Positions 47,256 through 61,555 are shown, counted from the stretch's first letter. The stretch is DNA of 64,000 nt from Buxus sempervirens (GCA_947561395.2 OX387193.1:4650001-4714000), one strand, 5' to 3'. A program made the numbers and translations. The notes: generated from the sequence alone by a model not told the origin.

Positions 47256-48136
47256 GCCTTTCTTGTTTGGCGTCTGCAAATTTACACACACAAACTGTGT
47301 TTATGTGATGTGAAGGATGTGGTGATTTCTACAGGTTGAGTGCTTGCAAGCCTGCTTGCTTATTGATGTTAGACGCTCAGCCAAAAATGTAGATTATGTA
47401 TGTATAAAACCTGATTGGATTAAATATAGTAGGTGATTCTATAACAAGCAGTGAGATGGTATTTTCACAAGTCAAAACTTTGTGCCCCGTTTAACAAAGT
47501 GTTTTCTCGAGCTTAAAAGAGTAACAAAACGTATAGGAAGTTTGTGCTTGCTTACACTGCTAAGACAAAATAAAAGTAAAATTTGTAACTTCCAATTAAT
47601 ATTCATTAAATAGATGATAGCACATTATAATCTGTAACACAGGATCCTCATAATGGCAAAAGCAAGTGGTTGTAAGTATGAATTTACATCAAATTATTGC
47701 AGATTCTAAGATCATCAGGAAGGTAACAGAACCTAACTGGTCAAACCCTAATGGTTAATGAGAACTTCTGCTTTATAATCTGGAAGACCAAATAATGCTT
47801 CGGTGTTGTCATATCTCACTTTGCTACTTCCAATGGTAATTGGGATTGATCTTTGGTTTCCATTTGTCTGCATTTTAGCACTCAAGCATTCAACCATTTG
47901 ACATTCTGAAATAGCTTGATCTACATTCACCTGGATACAAGTTTGTCATTTTTCATTGCAACATGTATTGGAACATGTGGGAACATCCTTATGAATCTCT
48001 TATTCCTGAAGACAATAGATCTCTCCGACTTCTTTTCCTGATCAAGGATCAGAGATGCTACCCTAAGAGGGCACCTTCAAATGCATATGCAAACTGATTT
48101 TTAAGACTTGAATATTTTCCAGTACGACTTGATCTT
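47256..48136. other. Convergent region between DDA1 and PRIMPOL
   Basis: It holds both 3'UTRs. A minus-strand frame at 47745-47934 follows an AG acceptor (TATCCAG|GTGAATG) and is open for 60 codons (VNVDQAISECQMVECLSAK at its start) to a TAG; it could be a skipped or alternative last exon but does not join PRIMPOL in phase at an obvious donor. I recognise no family in it. Confidence 0.4.
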
Positions 48137-51100
48137 TTACTGGTTACAACAGGCGCTAGAGGCCTCTTGCTCAGCTTGGGATGCAGTCCTTTCCACAGCC
48201 ATCCACCATTCGTAATCTTCGTCATCAGCCTCCTCCTATTTGGGTACCATAGAAAGAAAAAAATAAGCTATAGAAAAGACAAACACATGTTACTTCATAA
48301 GAACAGTTTAAGTAGATTCACAAGCAAGGTACATAAATAAATAAGCTGCAATTGTTGAGATATGAGTTAAGGAACACATTAACTCATCTCTGGCAGCAGA
48401 AGAAATAACATGCCTTAGCAAAGTATTCTCATGCTAAGTTTCTATTTAGTATCTGAGACAAATGCAAAATGGCCACCATGCAAATAGGCATAGGATGAAG
48501 ATTTACATACTTTGTGATTAATTGGTAGCAGAGCTTCCAAAATGCACAAACATGGGTACAATGCAAAGAGGAAGGTGGAGAAAGATGGTTTTATGTTACA
48601 AACATATATTTGAAACCAGCAATTTTATTATTAAGTTGCACTGCTCAAGTTTTTGATGCCATAAGAGATATGGACCTTGGCTAACAAAAGGCTCCAAAAG
48701 ATTTTATTAGAGGGGATTCATATCCTCCAGCTTAACAAGATGAAGTTGGAAGGTGGGACAAAAATTAACTACATGCATGAGCAGAGGTGATGGCCTAACC
48801 ATGTTGCCAAAATCCTGAATTTTTCTCAAATTCTCAGCACTATCTGCAATTTGGATGGCTTCAAGCCACCATCCATCTTTCTTGCAGCTGTCTGTAATGC
48901 TCTCATCGTAGAAACATGAAATAGACTCCCAACCATTTTCACCACCTTGATTTTCAAGGTTATTATCAATCACCCCACCATGATGCTCTATCTGTATTGA
49001 ATTGAATACAACAGTAGGGTCAAGGATCACATCCATGGGGATTGGACGCAAGGGAGAGCGATAACCTGCTGCCATCAATTATCCAGTCAACATTAGCACT
49101 CATGCAACAGAAAGAGTTTTCAAATTAAGGAAACAGAGTTTTCAGACTTATTACACACCTTTACAATCAGGATCATAACATTTCTGATAATAGACCATCC
49201 TTCTTAGGTCAACAATATACATAACTGAATCAACAAAACATTACCAAACGTCAGCCTTCTGTGTCTAAACATAGTGAAATGAAGTAAGAGAATGTACATC
49301 AGGAAGAAAAAAAAAGGCAATGGAAGTCATCAAAAGTACAGCATTGCATGGGCCAAAACCAATTGAGGTTATGCACTACTAGCAGAGGTACACTTGCAGT
49401 ACTGCACATATAGAGAGGGGAACAATTTTGCAACTGTCTTGATTTTAAATGAAGAGGCAAGAATTTTGACTATTTTAACCATACATTAATTATGCTTTAT
49501 CGACAAACAGGCAAGGGCTTTTTGGGGAAGTAATGCATAGTTGTTGGAACATTTCCCAAGGGACCTGTTCTCATTATATATAGTATAGATTAGGAACACT
49601 ACCATTTCTTTGGAGCAGAAATGTGTATAACTTAAAAGTATCTACAGATGAAATAATAATTAGAATTAATTTGACCATAAATTTATGCAGTTGCTGACAA
49701 CTGCACAAAAAGAAAATAAATAAGAAAAAAATAAACATAGGTTTTAGTAATTTACATTTGGAATTGCAGATGATAGGAAAAGCCAAATGATCAGAGGGTT
49801 CAGTGCTTCAGGTATAGCAGATTATAAGGAGAACCCAATGATCACAGGTTTTAGTGATTTCTTTTCCTTCTAGCTTCCATTAAAAAATTAATAAGTTATA
49901 GGGCAGAGAGAGAGAGAGAGTGATCATAATTTCCAGTGCAAAAATCTTCTAATCTGATCAGTTAAACAATATTATCCAATATATACAAAGGTTCTTTGGA
50001 ATGTAGAACTGAAATATGCCTCTTATGAGGAATTAGTCAGAATATGTGATCAAGTAAATGTCTCATTGAACCACTGATCACTTAATGTGATTTTTCCTAT
50101 CATTTATTTATTTTATTTTTTTGTGAACTCATCATCTAATGCTATAATATGAAGGAATTCTGAATCGCTATAAATCCAAAATATCTTCCTACTAAATCAA
50201 TTTGTAAGACGAGAACACTATGTAACATTGCTTGGAACTAGGGAGCTTTTATTGGTCACAACCTACCATCATGCACCAACATAAGCAGGAAAAGCAAGTA
50301 AAACTGACAAGTCATGCATATTGCTACTAGAAGTTACTTCACAACTTCAGAATACAATGGGACTTAACAATTACATTTGCTAAACTATGACTAGCTGATG
50401 ATGGAAAATAATCATACCAGAATTGTTTATAAACATTTCATTTTCTTTCTTCAAAGCCGAGTATATAATGGCATGAAAAAATCAGTCAAAACTAAACAGA
50501 GAAGATAGGTAGCCAGTGAGAAGATATGCTACCGTGATTGCTTTTATGTTGTCTGCCAATACGCTCACAGTATCTATTTCTTGACATACTGTATACCATC
50601 AAACCATAGTCTGAGAACCAAAACCAGCTTCGAATTTTTCCTAGAATGGAATAAAAGCATCAATTAATAATCATACTGTAACAGAAGGTGAAAATAAAAG
50701 CATTCATTATCTAGATCAATAACCTAGACTCATCAGGAATAAAATGGTTGGGTACAGGTAGACTTTCCAGAGATATAAATTTTTTCATCTGGCTATGTTT
50801 TTTTAAGATGGGAGAAAAATGGAAAGGAATCCTTTCGTTTCCATTGCTTCCCCTTCATTTTAAGAGGAAAAATTTGAGGGGAATTAACAAAAAAATGGGG
50901 GTCCTTTGGAAAGCGGTTTCTAACATGTCCATGCTTTCCTGTAAACAAAAGCACAAATTTCATTGGAAAGTTCATTTTATTCTCCTTTACAATAGATTCT
51001 GGCTAACAAAACACCACTAGAGACATTTAATTTGATGTTTGGTGAGGATAAAGTACATAATGAACAATGTGTTTCACCAAATGGCTCAAGGAAACACAAC

Positions 51101-54100
51101 ATAAAATGTAAACTATGTGCATGCCAACTATAGCGTTTTTTCTTTTAAATTTATCAACAGGAACAATTTAACTTCTGCTATGCTGTTGCTTAAGTTATAA
51201 GCAAGATTGAATAATCAGCAAGATAGAAACAGAAAGTTAGAAAAAACAAAAAGGTAAAATCTCCCATCCCTACTCCTAAACCAAGAATAATGCACGTAGA
51301 ACTCCTTCATACTTGAGTTAATCTGGATCAAAACTGAAAAAGTTACAACCTGATACATTTCCAATGGACGCCACAGATTCCACAAATACATCCAAAGCTG
51401 GGAATGGAGACTTTCCCATGAAGTATGTTTTTGGCATATCATTTGTGCGAGCATTGAATGGAAATTCTTGAGGACCACTAGAAAGTTGTCCATAATTACT
51501 GTTTACCTGCATAGATTAAATTTTTTAATTTTTTCAATCAGCAAAACGAATACAGCATCTGTTAGAAAGTCCCAATAGTTTCAAAACTTAAAATATATTA
51601 GAAATCATTTGAAATCAATGGTTTTATCAGTAAGTTATAATGATTCCAATGAATGATACTCAAATACTCCAGGTATATCAAACGATTATAGTAGATCCTT
51701 TTCTTTCTGAGAAGTGTTAAAACTACCTCTGAGTCAAAATGAAGGGTCTTCACACACTCTAGGTCCATTTTGCAAATTAGGAGCTTCTTGCAGTTGAAAT
51801 CCATTCTGCAGATTAAGGATTCCATGAACATTTCTTCTTCACTCTGAAATTATCAGCAAACCATAATTTTGAATATGGAGGGCAAGTTAAAAAATTATAT
51901 TACTGAAATTTTCAGATATATTTATATATTGAGCCATCCAGCCCCATTTCACAGCTGAACACAGACATCTGACTTGTATACATAGGATACCGTCCTCTTA
52001 AAGTTTACTTCTGTTGCAGTGAAATTCAGTATTGTTACTGCCTGATCATGACTAATTGGGTTGTACACTTGATGCTTCTTCATTCCAATATGTCAAATAT
52101 CTTATGTTTGACATCATGTGTTTGAATCATTTCTGACCATCCAGGACTTTTTTGGTCTTTTCACCCTGTAGCCCTTCAAACCTTACCATCTTGCACCTTC
52201 TCACAGGCAACTCTATGGGTCTCCATTTTACATGCCTAAGCTATCTCAACAGATTATGCTTTCTTTGATTTACTATTAGAAGTACCTCTAGACTCTCTCA
52301 GATAAGTGCATTCTCTGATTTGCTACTAAAAATTTTGAAGTACTTTCAGACTGTGTCAGATAAGTACATTCCACATGTCCATTTTAACATCAAAAACTCA
52401 GATATGATCATCCAAGAAATATGCAACTTCATTATTTCTCAACATTTTACACATAACAGCAAGTAACAGCATTCTTATGGAATTTGTCTTTCAGCCAGAG
52501 GGGTATACACCAGTCACATGGCACTTAAAGCACCAATTTTTCTAGGTATTCTATCTTTAGTTCTATATGCTATATCCTCCAAAGTTTCCGTCTTTATGGA
52601 TAATCAATCCAAGATAATGAAATTGGTTATATTTAGGGATCTGGAAATTAATCCTCATTAATGCTTAATCCAATTTATAACAGTATTAAAATTGAATTCA
52701 TATGCTATCTTCATATGAATAATTAACCAAATTCGAAAAGGTTCACTAATTCAACCAAATATGCTGTATTGGGGATCACAAATTCCAAAACAAACATGCA
52801 GAAGACCACCACAATACCTCCACATCATAGAATATAAGATATATTGAACAAACTAAGACGAAAGGAGACAGAGGTTGCAATACTATCTCTCACACTCTCT
52901 CCATCTCAATGTCTCTGTTCATATAGCATTATAGCTACAAGGGGGACCCCATTCGTAGACCTAAACATTCTAGAGACTGAGCCATTTGTTGAGAAATTTG
53001 TTCAGGTCACTAAACTATGCATTGCACAGAGGTCAAATGCTATCAGTATCAGCATATATACAGAAACTTTATGATTCTATTTTTTCCTCATAAGCCATAA
53101 ACCTTAGATAATTGTTATACATTCAATCCAAATATGAACGCTAATTGTGATACATTTAATCCAAATATGAATCAAAACAAGAGAAAAATTCATGTCATGT
53201 ACAAGATTGTTTCTCAAAAAATTTTGCAATTCTGTGTAACTTCCAAATGCTCATACCTAAAACTTGTAGCATTGATTGTCATAACCTTTCTAAACAATGT
53301 TAAGAAAGTTTCATGAATTGATCACAATGATACATATAATGCGATTCTCAAGGTCTTCTACTTCATCTATAATTTACCTATTGGATTAAAGGGTGTGTAT
53401 GCTATTTAAGTTGCTACCATTGTAGCAATTAATGACCTCTACACATAAACCCAAACCGAGTTAGGATTTAGGAAACAATTGGGTTTCAGAAATTCCGTAG
53501 AATTGAGGCATTTCATTTTGGGATTTGGTCAGCTCATGGTTAAAGTAATGTTATGATGATGACTCCAGAAAATTGAATGTTATCAGGCTTGGGCAAAAGA
53601 TCAATTTAGGTCATGCCCGAGCAGAAAATGATGCATCCTTGACTGTCCAGTACCATAAGCAGAGTCTGAAAGTCATGCATAATTGGTTTGCCCATTTTTC
53701 CTAGTAAGAATTACAAACTTACAACAACAAAGAACAAAATACCTCATCCTGAAAAGTTGGGGCCGGAAACACAAATCCCGTCATACTGTTTTAATTTATC
53801 AAAATCCATATCTACAGTCAGATCATATGTGATCAAATCATTTCTGACCAACTCCATCCAAGCCTCAAGAGGAATTAAGATATTCAAAGATGTGAATGCA
53901 CCATATAATATGCAGAAGGAACAAAGCCATAAAGCTGAAATTTCATTCTGGGATAAGATTTGGCTCTATGGACATTTCTTTTTTAGAGAAGAGATAGCAT
54001 GAGATATGACAAAAATAAAGGAAAGAGAATCACGCATCTTAAAATATCATGTAACTTAAAAATTGAACCAAATGAACAACATCCACTAACCTCAATGAAT

Positions 54101-57100
54101 AGAAACTTCGAATCCATGTACTAATAATGGAGACATGACCAAGAAAGCAGCAGTTCACTGATAGATCTAAGTTCATGTAAAGTAAGCAGAATGATGAACT
54201 AAATGACACAACAGTAGTGGTAAGTAACTCATGTACAAAAAAACACCTTCAGCTGAATTTGCACTATGTTGGGCCCATTCTAGAGCTCACATTAGCTGAA
54301 ACATGGATAGGGGCACCACCTTGAACACATGAAGCCTGGAACACTAATGCACACAATGAAAAGCAGCAGCCATTTGCTACACAAATAGCTCCTAACTTTT
54401 CTAAATGAAGCTTAAAAAACCAATATCTACCAACTTTCAATTATCACAATGAGAGCTCCTTTTATAAATGTGATGAGTATCATACCATGTTCTTACATTT
54501 GAAACGTCCTGTTGGTAAAAGCACAGAGTTCTTTCCTGCCTTTGAGGATAGAGCAAGACGGAAACAGCGATTTCGAGAATAGACAGCAGTATCAACAAAA
54601 AGTTGATATGAGGGTTCAGTAGAGCTGGAACCTTTTGAGACAAACAGATTTTCGTGTCTTCTATAGTTCTCTCTTGAATGAACAATCCGTGAGCATATCT
54701 GATAATTTCACCAAACATCAAATTACCAATATTGCTTAATTTGATTGAAATGTTTACCTGAATGTAAATCAAAGTGATCAAGGCAGTTATTATCCTATTC
54801 ATGGAAATTATATAGGCTGTAGGTAACTAGACCTAATTTACATATCATTATTTCTCATCTGAAATACCCAAAATTAATTGGGAATTTTGTCATCTCAAGA
54901 AACAATCAATATCAATGATTGTGTAACAGGTATGGTTTTCGTGCCAGATTTGCTCAACCACAAAGTCATCATAGGTATGGTTCAAGGGTGAGTTGCCCAA
55001 TCACAAAATCATGGATACTGGAACTCATGTTTAATAGTATAACTTCATCATATATTTTACAATTAAAACCTTTTTTATATTCATTTAAATAATGCTTAAC
55101 ACCAAGAATTTCTATCACTGAACATTTCTTCCATACCCATACCCATTATGTGCCATGTCAACAAGGATATGGAGAAGGGTTTTAAAGGATTAAACAATGA
55201 ATACCAAGCAATACACAATTAAACTATCATTGCACTAAGAAATACCTCAGCAACAAATGCACCGGCATGTGAGTTGTCCTTAAAGGCAGTTTCTGGTATT
55301 CTGATGATTAGATGACGTGAAAATTTTGCTGCCACAAAAAGACATAATAGAAATAGAATATGAAATGCAAGTTTGAACTCTATAACAGGTTTCAGATGGG
55401 TTCCTACAGTCAGATTTTAGATCATGTATGTTGCATCCATATTAATCTGATCATGCTCCCAGGTTCACATGCTTTCTTAAGATTCAGGTGCTCTATCAAG
55501 AGCAACTAGAATTGATGATATCTATGACATTAAAATTAAGACTTGTGCAAAATAGAAACCACTGCAGTTCAAACTGTGCAATAAGAAGTCTCTCTCTCTC
55601 TCTTTTTTTTTTTGATCGGTAATAAAAAGGATTATATTAAGGCTTAAAAAAGCAAGGAGTACAGAGACTGAAAAGTACACGATCGGTGTACATGCTCCGT
55701 ACTACAAATCACAAAAGTTCCCACACTCAAGAAACTCATGACGAATCATCCCTTTACAAGATTCATAACTCGATGCCCAATACAGTAGGAAGTTGAGAGA
55801 TGATTCTAATAAACCCCAAAATGGACTAGATGAATCTTCGAAAATTCTCTTGTTTCTCCCTATACATCTTAAATACTCTCTGATTTTGATTAAAAAAATT
55901 TAGTTCAAGGTTAAGAAGAGTAAAAGAAAAGAAGAATGGAAACATACCTTCAGTTGAAGAATCAAGCTCTACAATCCAGTCTTTACTTCCTTGTATAGAG
56001 TATTTCTCAAACAAGGCTTCTAAAGTAACTGATATCAAGATATTAACCATTTCATCTCCATTTTTTTCTGCATTTTCTTTCTTGTTGAACTCCAAATCAA
56101 AATACAAGTGGCATGGTAGACCCTAAAAACAAGATATGGTCACCTTGTAACTTGTCCCCTTTTATGATGGGCAATACAAGGGCTTTCACAATTCACATAT
56201 AAGAAAACATGGCCAAAAACCTTAAAGCATCCAAGTGCAAGACTCATTTCCAGAATACAAGAAAGAACAAAGGTTAAATCAGCATTTCCAAGAACAATGT
56301 AACAGGGAATAAAAAAATATAATGTTACCCAAAAAGATAATGCGAGGTGCACATATTTCATTGGAAAAGGTTTCATACAACGACACAGAATGTCTGGTTC
56401 CCTGTTATGGCATTCAGTTTTCTTTCACATGGAGTGATGATGAGGCCAATCTGGACTGACCATCTAATAGGTGACACTAGATAGGCCACATGTAGAACTG
56501 TTTCATTCATGTAAGCTACATACTAATCATTTATTTGACATTTAGCAAGTAAAACGGCAGCTGTAGAATTTGTATATGTTTTTGAGCAGTTATTACTCAA
56601 TACCCAAAGTATGATAAAAAAAGAGGGCTGTACTTTTGCCACACAGTGGTTATATTTAAGAATGCTGATTAAAATGTTCGAAGGAATGATGCAAAGGAAC
56701 ATCTATATCTGAAAACATAAAAAAATAATCACCTCAATGCTGTATCTTATCAGGCTATCCAACTAGATGTTTTGGTATGTGCTGTGCTACTAAAGTGAAT
56801 AATTGACAGTGACACCAGCAAGAATGACAAAAATTAACAAGAGTGACTTCAATACCACTAATCACAGGAATATTTTGATATCGACAACTGGAAAAGAAAA
56901 AAATAAAATAAAGCAACAAGAAGAAAAGGTATCACTGCCTGCAGAAAGAGAAGATTGTTTTTACTGACCTTCAAAACTGAGAGCTGCCACTTTACTGTTA
57001 CCGCAGAGAAGAATTTGAAGTGATAATTGGAAGATCTTGCATAAGTAAACTTTTGGTGCATTCACTGATGCTTTTTAGGACCACGTAAAATATGATATGG

Positions 57101-60100
57101 ATTGATGCTCTTTGAATGGAGAATCTTAACATATTAGATGTCTGTTGGGAATAATGTGTTTTATCAAGTTTATGGTATCGACAAAGATTGATTTCAATTT
57201 TGCAGAATCCTAAAATAAAATTAACTAGCTAAATTCTAGAAAAGAATTCATGTTTCATCTATTGATAACACTATATCTAAGCTTTATTTCACATTATTAG
57301 CATCTTGCTGGTTTTGTGCCATCGTATTCAACTCCATATCAACAACTTTGCTTTCAACAAGCACAAGAAACAAAGCAGCAAACATAGAATAAAATGCACA
57401 TGTAGAAAGCAATACAGTTTTTAGAATGTAAGATTATGCAACACTCTCAAATTCATTAAATTTTCAGCATTTTGTAATACACACACATGTGGCCAGACAG
57501 ACACATAAACAATCAGAGATGCAGACACAAACATATACATGCATTCCCCAGAATAAAAAAATGTAAGGGTCGTCACCTCCTGAATCACTTCATAATGATG
57601 GCGAAATTTTGAATCCATGTTTTTGTACCTGAGATTCAGAATGTCAAGTAATAATGCTAAAAAAGGAGTTATGTAGGCATCACTGTTAATACGAAAGAAG
57701 AGTATAAGAATAACCTTTGCCAGAATTCCTTATATGTTGAGACTAGGAACCTTCTTTGTCCATTCAAATGATCTTGATAGCTGAAAAGACGAACATGTTC
57801 ATATCCTTTTGCAAACTTCATAGCCTCATCTTGCTTGGGGAATGTAGCCCACACTTCCCTTCTATAGAAATAACCAACATGAGTCAACCTTTATAGTAAG
57901 AAGCTGTTGGTGCAGAACAAAAGCAAAGAAGTACCAGTGAGAAAAAATTCTGAAGAACGAGAGGTGCTACAATTGGACAAGTACCTTGAATAGAATTCAT
58001 TTTGTTCTGTGAGATCATCGCGAATTTCATGTAATAAACGCCAAAATCGGGATGGTCTTTTGGCTGGCACCCCTTGTGGAGATCCATAAAAGACAATTGG
58101 AGAGATTCGGTTCGGACCATTGAATTTTGATGTTTTAAACGTTGTTGAACCAAGCTGAAGAAAAAAAATCAATAAACAAGTATTATTTCAATGAAGCATT
58201 GGAATATATTGAACAATAACTACTATTTACAAAAAAGGCATCATTTGACCAGGGCTGCTGGATCCACCTAGCATTGGCATGGAAAGGATTGGTACCAGTC
58301 TAGTTTAATGAGCAGGTCAATTCAATGATGTAAAAAATAAATAGGAAAGATCCATTTTAAAAAATCGGGATATTACTTGATATGTAAGACACCATAAATT
58401 CCCCAGTGTGTAAAGGAGAGTCAAACTAACCATTAAAATGTGATCCATCTGGGCCATCCAATCAGGGATGCCGTTCTGGTTTTTCGTCAATTGTGATTAC
58501 ATTATTAATCGAAATAGAAAGTGATGCTTCCAGCCAAGCCCAACTAAGTCTACTAACATTGATTCTAGATACTCATAAATTTGTATCTTGACAACAGTAA
58601 CACAACAAAAACACCGCTCAACCAGTTTGGGATTGGCAACATGTATCTTGTTCCACCATCCCAATCTGTCCGAAACCATATTTTGGTCAGGTTAAGAATT
58701 TTAATACTTCTGACTAACTTTGCCCAGGTCCTTTTTGACCTTTGCAAAGTTCGATCTTATCATAAAGAGGCAACCTTAAAAACAGAACTGCAGGGGTACA
58801 TAATATAGTGCTTCTCATTTTAAAAAAGGTACTTTGACCCAAGAACTGTCGGAGCTGCCAACCAGCTTGGTCTTGATTTCATCCCCAACTCAGTAACACT
58901 GAACACAACCAGAGCCTGGATCCATGCCATAATGAATTTTAGCTTATAATACCTGAGACTGACCTATCATATGCAAAAAAAAAATGAAATCAAAGTGATA
59001 GACTTACTTTTTCAGTGCAGAGACGTACATCGGCTTCATTTTGATGACTTTGCTTAGACGACCCAAGAGATGGCCAGCTAGACAGTGAAGAAACTACATG
59101 CGTTGAACCATCTTCCTTTACTTTGCTGCGGAATGCTTTTCTTCCTTTAACTGCAGATTCTGCCACGTAACAAAATTGTAACTTTCATGATCAAAATAAA
59201 ATTAAGTACAAATGCAGCTGCTACAGAAACGCCCAACATAGAAAAATAACTCCTGCAGTTCAAAACAGCATTGTAATGTTGCTATTTTCATTTTATTTCC
59301 ATGGACAAACTTTAATCGACCAGGAAAACTATTTGAAGAATGCAGCAACTTATTGTTTGCAGCCTCAGCCAAAAAAGCAGTGAGAGATTCAGACTCAATT
59401 TCAACTGAAAACATTTTTTTTACCGATCAATCAACATGACTTGTGTTCGATTGGTTGCATAATCAATGGGATATAGCATACTACTGGAAGGACAAAGAAC
59501 AGAAAAAACGCTTATATTCTCCACTGTGACTGGAAAGACCAAAACTAGGTAGGCACATAGAAGATTATAAATACTAGCCCAACTATAGATGAACATGAAA
59601 ACTCACATGGAATAAGTTGACAATTAGATACTGAGAGAGGAGAAAAAATTCCATCCAAACCATATAAAAGTCATAATTTCAACTGTGATTGCATACTTTA
59701 TTCTCTTTTTAAAATAAACTAGTAGGTGGAATGCTTTGACAAAATTTGGGACATGAAGAAGCCATTTTACGCAATTTTTCAGCCTTGTCGAAATGCTTTG
59801 CAATTACAGGCAGAAGGGAGGAGAGTTTTCTCCTCCATACATGTATAGACAGCTTTCTAAAGCCTCTTTAATGTGATGTTGGGCTTATAGAGACCCTTTT
59901 TACATGTCCATATCAGTCAAATCGGGGAAATAGAACCTATTTTTTAAGTTACCATGTGGTGAGAAAATTGGAGATTCCTGATTGCCATTGGGGTTGAAAT
60001 TTGTGAGACAAACTGTTTCCTATGCAATAGGACATCTTCTTTATAGGGAGGTAGCACTTCTCATTTTTAATAAGTTTCACTAGGAGCACAACTCTTCCTA

Positions 60101-61448
60101 TCACTTATCCTTTTAAGAGATGAAGATGTAGGTAAACCCTTGATTCCTAAGTTTTCTAGCAGAAAATGGGTTAATATGAGCATTATCATCACTTTATTGG
60201 TTAGATGTAGAGCACGTAAGGATCTTCCCTTGCTTTTAGATCTTAGGGCTAGGGCAAGGTAATCAAGTCCTTTGCTTTGACGACCATGTGGATGATCCCT
60301 CCATTTAGTTGATATTTATCTCTAATCTTGCCAAAATAGGAGACATGTCACCTCTGTTTGACCAAATTATGTGCCAAATCACTCACTATAGTGCGTTATT
60401 TCAAGAAGATGCCCTAAGTAATCCTTAATTATCACAGCAATCATGTACCTGAGTGGCACATCATTTCTGGAGGTCACCCTAGAATAATATCAAGCTAATG
60501 GTTAAACATTCATGTGATAAGAGATTCAGCAAACGGTTTATTCCAGCCACCAATCTGAAACAACACTCCGTTACCCAAGCTTGGAACTGACAGCACAAAC
60601 GGATAGAGCAATGTAATACAACATCGTCGGAGATTGCATCATTATTACATCATCCTTCCACTTGGAACAAGAACCATTTCTCTACAGAAAACTAAACCTC
60701 TAAAACGGGCCAGAGATCATTTTCCTATAATGAACCAACTATGACCACATTGCCAGACTTTCAGCGCATGGTAATAAGTGATTATGAAGGGCTAATCGAT
60801 GACAAAATCAACGTCGGGCTATGTACCTAGGCAGTGGCGGAACCACGTTATAGCCAGGGGGGAACCCCCCTGAACTTTTATTTTTTAATTAAAAATATAT
60901 TTTTTTCTATATGTTTTAATTAAAATTTATGTTTTGTCCCCTCTGAAATTTCTGGTTTGCCCCTCCTAACTCATTGAAATTTCTATATTTCATGAGAAGT
61001 GTTAACTGAAATTTTTTTTTTTGGCCCCATCAGATTTGGAGTCCTGGTTCCGCCACTGTACCTAGGCAATGAGAAATAGCAATGCCAACTCGAATTTGTG
61101 AAATTAACTACAAATGGTGAACGACAAAAAATCCTAAACGCAAAACCCTTGTTCTCAACTTCACTGATGAAATCCGTAGAACATAACAGCTTACAAACAC
61201 CTCTCAATAAAACCGACCATGAATCTCAAGCACCACGATAATCAACCGATGGAAAAGGAAATGAAATTACTAACAGGCAATTAGATTTCAATTCAAACCC
61301 TAATTCACAACCACGAAGGGTAACCAAAATCGTCACGGACAATACAAATAAGACTAGATTAAAGAAAGTGTAATGCAGTTTTCGAGAGCTTACGAGGAGG
61401 GGTGAATCCACATTTAAAGCACTCGTATAGCCGATCAACATCGTCCAT
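48137..61448 (-). CDS. PRIMPOL: DNA primase-polymerase PrimPol
   Basis: PrimPol is an archaeo-eukaryotic primase that reprimes DNA ahead of lesions in nucleus and organelles. Fourteen exons join in phase: 61394-61448, 59008-59150, 57985-58154, 57715-57861, 57577-57628, 55948-56122, 55246-55328, 54486-54698, 51727-51843, 51350-51506, 50533-50640, 49159-49224, 48800-49065, 48137-48235; 616 residues. Features: N-terminal ECFKCGF; FYGSPQGVP; metal-binding D198/E200 in LYFDLEF; SRHLIIRI; third acidic residue D311 in LFVDTAVYSRNRCFRL; zinc motif C462, H469, C489, C494 with spacing as in human PrimPol; acidic, aromatic C terminus DDEDYEWWMAVE, similar in character to RPA-binding motifs. An 84-bp phase-neutral candidate exon at 59321-59404 may be included in some transcripts. 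Intron 1 holds a hAT MITE and intron 6 a LINE tail. Confidence 0.93.
55603..55885 (-). mobile_element. LINE 3' tail in PRIMPOL intron 6
   Basis: On the minus strand the segment ends TTACCGATCAAAAAAAAAAA, the same kind of tail (TGATC + poly-A) as the LINE at 45660-46053. The rest has no coding signal. A flanking duplication is not clear; the left side is a CT repeat. The right border is approximate. Confidence 0.5.
60832..61058. mobile_element. hAT-type MITE in PRIMPOL intron 1
   Basis: A 227-bp element with inverted ends CAGTGGCGGAACCA / TGGTTCCGCCACTG and perfect 8-bp duplications TACCTAGG at 60824-60831 and 61059-61066. Same family as 626-824. Confidence 0.92.
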
Positions 61449-61547
61449 AAGAGCAGATGACAATACTTCATTCGCAATTCTCTCTATCGCTTCCCAAAAC
61501 GAATCTCTCTTTTTCTCTTCTTTTTCCCTTTTCCCCCTTTCTCAACG

Positions 61548-61555
61548 GGCGGGAA
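61548..61555 (-). promoter_or_regulatory. E2F-like site upstream of PRIMPOL
   Basis: On the minus strand AATTCCCGCCCG, matching the plant E2F pattern WTTSSCSS, ends 100 bp before the ATG. A CACGTG G-box core lies farther upstream at 61609-61614, next to GGATATATGC. Confidence 0.45.
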
